Shown: positions 7,617-11,496 of the stretch, one piece after another
How the letters are laid out: the number at the start of each line of letters is the position of its first letter
Position numbering within the stretch: the first letter of the stretch is position 1
From: Bacteroidales bacterium UBA4360
GTDB taxonomy: Bacteria; Bacteroidota; Bacteroidia; Bacteroidales; UBA932
Direction: 5' to 3'
Assembly (NCBI GenBank): GCA_002393945.1
Contig: DGSO01000010.1
Coordinates: 1-11,496, forward strand
DNA length: 11,496 nucleotides
The notes under the pieces: generated by a model
What the model saw: the letters and a program-made list of their open reading frames with translations, nothing else
What the model was told of the DNA's origin: nothing
Databases searched by the model: none
Position numbers and translations under genes: made by a program

Positions 7617-7720
7617 AAAAAAGGGAAAGCACCTTGTATCGCACCGCTACAACCTTCTTACCCTTGCTACATTCCTGTCCTGGGGGATTCGGAGGGAGCT
7701 GGTCGTACAAGACTTTCCCA
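7617..7720 (-). ncRNA. ffs: Small signal recognition particle RNA (4.5S RNA)
   Basis: SRP RNA binds Ffh and targets nascent membrane proteins to FtsY and the translocon. Domain IV is clear on the minus strand: CAGG (7682-7679), a three-pair stem ACA, GGAA tetraloop (7675-7672), TGT, then AGCA (7668-7665), the signature order of the Ffh-binding hairpin. The ends pair: GGGAAAG (7719-7713) with CTTTCCC (7629-7623), and inside that CTTGTA with TACAAG. A six-T run (7622-7617) follows, completing an intrinsic terminator. Length is about 100 bases, as expected for the small bacterial form. A consensus promoter lies directly upstream. The stretch has no open reading frame explanation on either strand. 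Confidence 0.9.
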
Positions 7721-7723
7721 CTG

Positions 7724-7754
7724 CAAAGTTATATAATTTTCTTAAACTTTCAAA
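7724..7754 (-). promoter_or_regulatory. Promoter of the SRP RNA gene
   Basis: On the minus strand TTTG (7754-7751), exactly 19 bases of spacer, and TAACTTTG (7731-7724) give a perfect match to the Bacteroidota consensus TTTG-N19-TAnnTTTG. Transcription would begin about 7722-7719, right at the 5' strand of the SRP RNA terminal stem. The -33 element and part of the spacer lie within the last codons of the cytidine deaminase gene, whose stop is at 7742-7744. Confidence 0.85.
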
Positions 7755-8221
7755 CTGTCGAAGATGAAAGGAAGGACATCATCCACCTTCCAGAACTTGC
7801 GGATGCGTTTCTGGCCGGCAAGGATGATCTTGAGAGGTTTGCCATATTTTTTCTGGTACTCGGCCATGACCTGACGGCAGTTGCCGCAGGGGGAGGCGGG
7901 AAGCTCGCACTGGACACCGTGGTCTGCGGCGCTTACCGCAAGAGTGTCGAAGGCGACATCGGGATAGTTGGCGCTGGCTGCGAACATGGCAGTCCTTTCC
8001 GCGCAGAGCCCGGAAGGATATGCGGCATTCTCCTGATTTGCGCCCTTGATAATCAAGCCGTTTTCAAGACGGAGCGCAGCACCTACCTGGAAATTGGAAT
8101 ATGGGGAATAGGAGCCTTTTCTGGCTTCGTCTGCGGCTTTTACGAGTTCCTGGTCCTGAGGAGTCATTTCCTCGAGGGAGTCGTATTCAAGATAATCGAT
8201 TACTAGTTTCTTTTCAGTCAT
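7742..8221 (-). CDS. cdd: Cytidine deaminase
   Basis: The enzyme hydrolyses cytidine and deoxycytidine to uridine and deoxyuridine in cytoplasmic pyrimidine salvage. The protein has 159 residues, typical of the tetrameric type. The zinc site is intact: CAE at 73-75 inside PSGLCAERTAMF (C73 ligand, E75 proton shuttle) and PCGNC at 111-115 (C112, C115 ligands). SPYSNFQVGAAL (39-50) and GANQENAAYPSG (60-71) are the conserved substrate-binding segments. I chose the ATG at 8221; a second in-frame ATG at 8248 would add nine residues and overlap the upstream gene by 11 bases, which is possible but less like the family. It follows the LRR gene by 16 bases, and its 3' end carries the SRP RNA -33 element. 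Confidence 0.95.
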   Translation of the reverse strand: MTEKKLVIDYLEYDSLEEMTPQDQELVKAADEARKGSYSPYSNFQVGAALRLENGLIIKGANQENAAYPSGLCAERTAMFAASANYPDVAFDTLAVSAADHGVQCELPASPCGNCRQVMAEYQKKYGKPLKIILAGQKRIRKFWKVDDVLPFIFDSLKV

Positions 8222-8237
8222 GAGCGAAAGATAATCA

Positions 8238-8864
8238 TTATTTTTCAATTTCCTTCAAATACCTGTGAAGATATTTGGGGAGCATGCTCAGATACTTGTT
8301 TTTTGTTCCCTTGGGAATCCTTATCGTTTCCAGGGATTCGCAGTCGTCAAAAGCATCCCTGCCGATAAACTCAATATCCTTCCCGAGGCTCACCTGATAG
8401 AGGTTGATGCAGCCCTGGAATGCGCCCTCGCCTATGTATCTCGTCTTGGCGGGAACAGCTATCCTCTCCAGCTGCCAGCAGTCCACGAAGGCGTAATCGC
8501 CGATATAGAGCAGGGATGCCGGAAGGTGAATGGATATGAGATCTCCGCATTCGGAGAAAGCCTCCTTGCCGATATGCGTGAGCCCTGCGGGCAGCTTTAC
8601 CTTGTCAAGCGGGGTGCTCCTGTCGTCAAGGGGGACTTCTTCACCTATCTTGAGGCCGGCCATATAGTCCTGGAAGGCGAAAACGCCGTCGCAAATGACT
8701 TTGCAGCCGTCCTTTACGGTAATTTCGTACGGGAAGTTTTCGGCATCCAGGAGCCTGGTTCCGTCAGGGGAGTATGAGAGCCGGTTGTCGTCGTCCCAAA
8801 CGTCCCTTGCGAGCTCTTCTGCCGAGGCTGCCGTAGGGACTGAAAGTATTTCCTCCAAAGTCAT
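8238..8864 (-). CDS. BspA-like leucine-rich-repeat (LRR_5) protein, probably cytoplasmic
   Basis: The protein has 208 residues with four BspA/TpLRR-type repeats between about 88 and 186. The pattern is I-(x)-G-(x2)-A-F-(x2)-C-(x2)-L-(x2)-I-x-(L/V/I)-P. The A-F pairs fall at 102-103, 125-126, 148-149 and 171-172, a strict 23-residue period. No signal peptide or lipobox is seen, unlike the many surface BspA proteins of Bacteroidales, so an intracellular location is likely. Residues 1-85 are acidic and not recognised as a domain; the tail is basic and helical. The ATG at 8864 lies one base after the TAG of the upstream gene, so the two are surely co-transcribed. Repeats of this kind usually mediate protein binding; the partner is unknown. 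Confidence 0.88.
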   Translation of the reverse strand: MTLEEILSVPTAASAEELARDVWDDDNRLSYSPDGTRLLDAENFPYEITVKDGCKVICDGVFAFQDYMAGLKIGEEVPLDDRSTPLDKVKLPAGLTHIGKEAFSECGDLISIHLPASLLYIGDYAFVDCWQLERIAVPAKTRYIGEGAFQGCINLYQVSLGKDIEFIGRDAFDDCESLETIRIPKGTKNKYLSMLPKYLHRYLKEIEK

Positions 8865-8865
8865 T

Positions 8866-9327
8866 CTAGAAGGTTTTGACGAAATCGATGTCTTTCTTGA
8901 GCATTACCTTGGGATCAGATTTGCTCACCCTCTGGAAGAGCATGAACTGGTATGCGGGGGAAAGATATACACGATGTTCGTTCTTTCCTTTGCGCCACCA
9001 CTTATAAAAAGCGACAGGATCTGTGTCGAAAGGTATTTTTGCGGGAATTTCTGCCGGGAAACCGGGAAAATCGATGGGCATTTTAAGTCCGGTGATGCGT
9101 TTGTAGTACTCGAAATCTGCCCTGCGGAGCTTGGAAACGAGGGGGTTGAAAACCTCGAATTGGTCTACCTGAAGGGTCTTTTCCTTCACTACCATCTTGT
9201 GGATGCGCACCGGATCTTTCTGAAGCCACTCGCTGATTTTCAGAGTAATAGCTCCTTCTTCGTCATCCAGCGTTAGCAGGTCTGACGACAGGTAGATTTT
9301 CTCTTTGTCAAGCGGGTAAATGTCCAT
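8866..9327 (-). CDS. Hypothetical protein, 153 residues, no recognised domain
   Basis: I do not recognise this family. The frame is complete, from ATG 9327 to TAG 8866-8868, and its codon use resembles its neighbours. The N-terminal third reads like beta-strands with alternating charge (KIYLSSDLLTLDDEEGAITL). The middle has a basic helix (RADFEYYKRITGLKM, about 69-83) and then a proline-rich linker (IDFPGFPAEIPAKIPFDTDP, about 85-104). The C-terminal part is basic and aromatic (VAFYKWWRKGKNEHRVYLSP). There is no signal peptide or membrane helix, so it is probably cytoplasmic. It is the first gene of a three-gene run with the LRR protein (one base apart) and cytidine deaminase, and has a -7-like box just upstream. 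Confidence 0.75.
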   Translation of the reverse strand: MDIYPLDKEKIYLSSDLLTLDDEEGAITLKISEWLQKDPVRIHKMVVKEKTLQVDQFEVFNPLVSKLRRADFEYYKRITGLKMPIDFPGFPAEIPAKIPFDTDPVAFYKWWRKGKNEHRVYLSPAYQFMLFQRVSKSDPKVMLKKDIDFVKTF

Positions 9328-9346
9328 TTTTTGCGTTTCAGTTGTG

Positions 9347-9354
9347 CAAATATA
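9347..9354 (-). promoter_or_regulatory. Putative -7 box for the three-gene minus-strand operon
   Basis: On the minus strand this reads TATATTTG, matching TAnnTTTG, 20 bases upstream of the ATG at 9327. That gives a short leader of about 15 bases. No TTTG is seen at the -33 position (GAGG there). It shares the 108-base divergent intergenic region with the promoter of the DUF4332 gene. Confidence 0.5.
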
Positions 9355-9363
9355 TGAAAAAAA

Positions 9364-9394
9364 TTTCTTTTTTCCTCGATTTTATTTAACTTTG
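9364..9394 (+). promoter_or_regulatory. Putative promoter of the DUF4332 gene
   Basis: TAACTTTG at 9387-9394 fits the -7 consensus TAnnTTTG, and TTTC at 9364-9367 lies exactly 19 bases upstream, one base off the TTTG -33 element. Transcription would begin near 9399-9401, leaving an AT-rich leader of about 35 bases before the ATG at 9436. Confidence 0.65.
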
Positions 9395-9435
9395 GGGGTG
9401 TATTGACGGATTTTATCCACTAAAATTTATAAATT

Positions 9436-9843
9436 ATGGCTTACAAAATCATCGACATTCAGGGAATCGGCCCCGTTTATGCTGAAAAGCTCATCGCTGC
9501 AGGCATCGAAACCGTAGATCAGCTTCTTGAAAAAGGTAAGGACGCCAAGGGTCGCAAGGCTCTCGAGGAAGAAACCGGCATTCGCCACGATCTCATCCTC
9601 ACCTGGGTCAACCATGCAGACCTTTTCCGCATCAAGGGTGTAGGCCCCCAGTTCTCCGAACTTCTCGAAGCAGCCGGTGTTGATACCGTAAAGGAACTCC
9701 GCACCCGCAATGCGGCAAACCTCGCAGCCAAGATGCTTGAAATCAACGAGTCAAAGCACCTTTGCAAGCGCACCCCCGTTGAGAAGGAAATCCAGAAGTA
9801 CATCGATGCCGCCAAGGAACTCGAACCCATTGTCACTTACTAG
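9436..9843 (+). CDS. DUF4332 helix-hairpin-helix protein
   Basis: The protein has 135 residues. It has two helix-hairpin-helix-like motifs: IQGIGPVYAEKLIAAGI (8-24) and IKGVGPQFSELLEAAGVDTV (66-85). Between them is the conserved LILTWVNHADLFRIKGVG segment (53-70) typical of DUF4332. Motifs of this kind often bind DNA non-specifically, but the function of the family is not known to me. It is rich in Ala, Glu and Lys, has no signal peptide, and is expected to be cytoplasmic. It has its own promoter and a strong terminator, so it is essentially a single-gene unit. Codon use appears strongly biased (for example, GAA and CTC/CTT dominate Glu and Leu), which may mean high expression; that is an impression, not a computed index. 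Confidence 0.92.
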   Translation: MAYKIIDIQGIGPVYAEKLIAAGIETVDQLLEKGKDAKGRKALEEETGIRHDLILTWVNHADLFRIKGVGPQFSELLEAAGVDTVKELRTRNAANLAAKMLEINESKHLCKRTPVEKEIQKYIDAAKELEPIVTY

Positions 9844-9861
9844 TGATTTTTCCTCCCCACA

Positions 9862-9895
9862 AAAAAGAGGGTGACCGGCAGGCCGCCCTCTTTTT
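9862..9895 (+). terminator. Rho-independent terminator after the DUF4332 gene
   Basis: AAAAAGAGGG (9862-9871) pairs with CCCTCTTTTT (9886-9895), a 10-pair stem around a 14-base loop that can itself form GGC/GCC pairs, ending in a T run. It starts 18 bases after the DUF4332 stop codon. Only 23 bases separate it from the yccF start, so the downstream pair either depends on read-through or uses a promoter overlapping the hairpin. Confidence 0.85.
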
Positions 9896-9918
9896 GGAAA
9901 TAAGAAAAAAGTCGCAGA

Positions 9919-10287
9919 ATGAAATTCCTCGGTAATTTAGTCTGGCTCATCCTGGGCGGAATTGTAATCGCCCTTTTTTATTATATGGTGGGTCTTCTCA
10001 TGTGCATTTCGATCATCGGCATTCCTTTTGGCATCCAGCTTTTCAAGCTTGGAACGTATGCACTGTGGCCCTTCGGCCATGAGCTTGTGAACGGGCCCAA
10101 TGAACCCGGATGCCTGTCGGTGATAATGAATCTTGTCTGGATTCTGTGCGGCTGGTGGGAGATAGCCATTCTTCATCTGGTATTCGGACTTATCTTCTGT
10201 GTCACAATCGTAGGGATTCCCTGGGGTGTCCAGCACTTCAAGATGGCGGTGAGCTCGGTTTTTCCTTTCGGTAAGGAAATACGCTGA
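9919..10287 (+). CDS. yccF: YccF-family inner-membrane protein
   Basis: The protein has 122 residues with two copies of the YccF (DUF307) domain, as in Escherichia coli YccF. The internal duplication is visible: NLVWLILGG (6-14) and NLVWILCGW (71-79), CISIIGIPFGIQLFKLG (29-45) and CVTIVGIPWGVQHFKMA (94-110), and LWPFG (49-53) and VFPFG (114-118). Hydrophobic segments near 6-30 and 70-98 suggest inner-membrane helices. No enzymatic function is known to me for this family. The stop is two bases before the start of the downstream BASS-family transporter, so the two are co-transcribed. Confidence 0.93.
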   Translation: MKFLGNLVWLILGGIVIALFYYMVGLLMCISIIGIPFGIQLFKLGTYALWPFGHELVNGPNEPGCLSVIMNLVWILCGWWEIAILHLVFGLIFCVTIVGIPWGVQHFKMAVSSVFPFGKEIR

Positions 10288-10289
10288 CC

Positions 10290-11144
10290 ATGGCTGTCTG
10301 GATTGTACTTCCGATACTTACCCTCCTGATGTTCGACCTTGGGCTTACGCTCAGGTTTGAAGATTTCGGGAAAGTATTCATGCGCCCGTGGCCCATTGTC
10401 GTGGCGCTTTTCGGGCAGCTCATACTCCTGCCACTTATCGCGTTGGGGCTTGCTTCGGCTTTCAGGCTCGAGCCGGTTTTCTTTATCGGCCTGATTCTTA
10501 TTGCATGCTGCCCCGGAGGCAGTTCTTCCAATGTTTTTTCGAAGCTTGCAGGAGGGGATGTGGCCCTTTCCGTGACGCTCACGGCGCTGAGCAGCGTCAT
10601 TACGCTGTTCACGATTCCCGTTATCATGAGCGCGGCGGCAAGTATAGTAGGGGAGAGTGTCGGGATAAGCCTTCCCGTTGGCAACCTCATCAAGCAGAAT
10701 CTCCTTCTGATGCTTCTGCCGGTCCTTTTGGGCATCGGCATACATTATTTATGGCCGGCGGCCGCTGAGAAGACCGACAAGGTCCTTGGCAAACTGGCGT
10801 TTCCTCTTCTTCTTTTATTGATCACCGTCTTTTACGTGCAGCATAACAGGACCATCCTGGACAATATCGGCGTGCTGTGGCTGTGCGTTACTTTACTGAT
10901 ACTGGCTGCGGTCTGCTGTTCTTCTCTTCTGTCCCGCCTTGTGAAGACTGACAGCCGCCAGCGCAGAACTGTAGTCATCGAAGTTGGCATGCAGAATGCA
11001 GCGCAGGCCATTGCCATCGCCTCCAGTCCATTCATTTTTGCAAATGAGGAGATGGCCATCCCCGCCATCCTCTATTCCCTCATGATGAACATCGTCCTCC
11101 TCATATACGTAGGGGCCGTCCGCCGGCGCGACAGCGCAAAATGA
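10290..11144 (+). CDS. Bile acid:sodium symporter (BASS) family transporter
   Basis: The protein has 284 residues of mostly hydrophobic sequence, about nine membrane helices. It carries both BASS/SBF signatures: CPGGSSSN at 74-81 followed by DVALSVTLTALSSVITLFTI, and EVGMQNAAQAIAIA at 231-244. These correspond to the unwound helix regions that bind sodium in bacterial ASBT structures. Family members move organic anions such as bile acids, pantoate, pyruvate or keto acids with sodium. Bile acid transport would fit a gut organism, but the substrate cannot be assigned from sequence. The length is slightly under that of typical 300-320 residue members because the N-terminus is short. It ends 11 bases into the last 360 bases of the window, before a non-coding, repeat-rich stretch. 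Confidence 0.92.
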   Translation: MAVWIVLPILTLLMFDLGLTLRFEDFGKVFMRPWPIVVALFGQLILLPLIALGLASAFRLEPVFFIGLILIACCPGGSSSNVFSKLAGGDVALSVTLTALSSVITLFTIPVIMSAAASIVGESVGISLPVGNLIKQNLLLMLLPVLLGIGIHYLWPAAAEKTDKVLGKLAFPLLLLLITVFYVQHNRTILDNIGVLWLCVTLLILAAVCCSSLLSRLVKTDSRQRRTVVIEVGMQNAAQAIAIASSPFIFANEEMAIPAILYSLMMNIVLLIYVGAVRRRDSAK

Positions 11145-11166
11145 GATGCCTCACTGGTATCCTTAA

Positions 11167-11185
11167 GCGGTGCGGAAGTGACCGC
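11167..11185 (+). terminator. Weak hairpin after the BASS-family gene, possible terminator
   Basis: GCGGT (11167-11171) and ACCGC (11181-11185) can pair across a nine-base loop. They are followed by five A residues, the palindrome CTAATTAG, and five T residues (11201-11205). The stem is short and the T run is 15 bases away, so this is a poor match to an intrinsic terminator. It is the only candidate between the transporter stop and the repeat. Confidence 0.25.
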
Positions 11186-11201
11186 AAAAAGCCTAATTAG
11201 T

Positions 11202-11262
11202 TTTTACCACGTCGTCAGCAATATACGCACAGGATGTGTCATTTCTCGCCGACGTGGCAAAA
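11202..11262. repeat. Inverted repeat leading into palindromic element copy 2
   Basis: TTTTACCACGTCG (11202-11214) and CGACGTGGCAAAA (11250-11262) are inverted copies matching at 12 of 13 positions across a 35-base loop. The right arm is the first part of the shared repeat block, so the element at this locus may be larger than the block shared with copy 1. No counterpart of the left arm precedes copy 1, where ruvC sequence is found instead. Confidence 0.7.
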
Positions 11263-11362
11263 TTGCACAAGGTGGAACTTTATCCTTGGGACCTTGTACA
11301 TGAATCCTGCTTATACGCCCTACAGTGTACAAGGTCCTCGACTTATTTTTCCACCTTGTACA
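11251..11362 (+). repeat. Nested palindromic repeat element, copy 2 (four units)
   Basis: This block is about 84% identical by hand count to 1850-1962, in the same orientation. Its units are TTGCACAAGGTGG (11263-11275), GGGACCTTGTACA (11288-11300), TGTACAAGGTCC (11326-11337) and CCACCTTGTACA (11351-11362). Each starts exactly 9400 bases after its counterpart in copy 1, so internal spacing is identical. The inner pair forms a perfect 12-base stem, GGACCTTGTACA with TGTACAAGGTCC, which is better paired than in copy 1. The units are nearly invariant while the bases between them vary. The fifth unit of copy 1 is missing. A short frame runs through the block but is not supported as a gene. Confidence 0.85.
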
Positions 11363-11387
11363 TCGCGGAGAAGTATATGGCCGGCGC

Positions 11388-11429
11388 TAAAGCACAGTTT
11401 TGGTAACGCAAGGGCGAAAGCGTGCTTTA
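11388..11429. repeat. Nested inverted repeat in the right-end non-coding stretch
   Basis: TAAAGCAC (11388-11395) and GTGCTTTA (11422-11429) are perfect eight-base inverted copies. Inside them ACGC (11406-11409) and GCGT (11420-11423) offer an alternative, overlapping stem. It begins 25 bases after the last unit of repeat copy 2 and could be part of the same larger element or an independent hairpin. No T run follows, so it is not a typical terminator. The remaining bases to 11496 show no gene; TATGTTTG at 11482-11489 resembles a -7 box but has no TTTG at the right distance. Confidence 0.5.
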
Positions 11430-11496
11430 ACGGAGCTTTGACGTAACCGGAATTGGCCTGATTATCATAGTACACAGTTCCTATGTTTGTAACCCA

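Noticed and set aside
7631..7638. ACCTTGTA inside the SRP RNA as another repeat unit
   Set aside because: It is half of the SRP RNA terminal stem and none of the other units occur at the required spacing.
10777..10785. ACAAGGTCC in the BASS-family gene, and GGACCTTGTG at 2428-2437 in the nitroreductase gene
   Set aside because: These are single isolated matches of nine or ten bases in conserved coding sequence, expected by chance.
1..11496. CRISPR arrays, tRNA or rRNA genes, phage or plasmid modules
   Set aside because: I saw no regularly spaced direct repeats, tRNA cloverleaf, rRNA sequence or mobile-element genes on either strand.

Overview
The window looks like a chromosomal segment of a Bacteroidales bacterium (phylum Bacteroidota). 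The reasons are a SusC/RagA-type TonB-dependent receptor, several -7 promoter boxes of the TAnnTTTG type used by the Bacteroidota primary sigma factor, no Shine-Dalgarno sequences before the starts, a DUF4332 protein, and moderate GC with long minus-strand operons. I cannot name the genus from sequence alone.

Layout. (1) Positions 2-1573, minus strand: the first 524 codons of a SusC-like receptor that runs off the left edge. (2) 1574-2044: a divergent intergenic region. It holds the receptor promoter, a broken 5' fragment of ruvC (37 recognisable codons, plus strand), copy 1 of a palindromic repeat starting where the RuvC similarity stops, and a strong hairpin terminator. (3) 2045-7564, minus strand: a tightly packed run of five genes: COG2407 fucose/arabinose-isomerase-like protein, Fur-family regulator, UPF0371/DUF1846 protein, ABC exporter and nitroreductase. 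Three of its four junctions overlap. (4) 7617-7720, minus strand: a small SRP RNA (4.5S, ffs). It is recognisable from its GGAA-capped domain IV and is driven by a promoter inside the end of the next gene. (5) 7742-9327, minus strand: cytidine deaminase, a BspA-like leucine-rich-repeat protein and an unrecognised 153-residue protein. (6) 9436-11144, plus strand: a DUF4332 helix-hairpin-helix protein, a terminator, then YccF and a bile acid:sodium symporter (BASS) family transporter two bases apart. (7) 11145-11496: non-coding, with copy 2 of the palindromic repeat and other inverted repeats.

The most unusual element is the repeat. Both copies contain four alternating-orientation units with a TACAAGGT-like core. 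Unit starts are spaced 25, 38 and 25 bases apart in both copies, so each copy can fold as one nested cruciform or as two side-by-side hairpins. By hand the copies are about 84% identical over about 112 bases, with differences concentrated between the units. Copy 1 forms the broken end of ruvC, so the element (or an assembly join at it) is linked to loss of the rest of that gene here. Most of the rest is housekeeping or conserved accessory content. I see no CRISPR array, tRNA, rRNA or phage genes.
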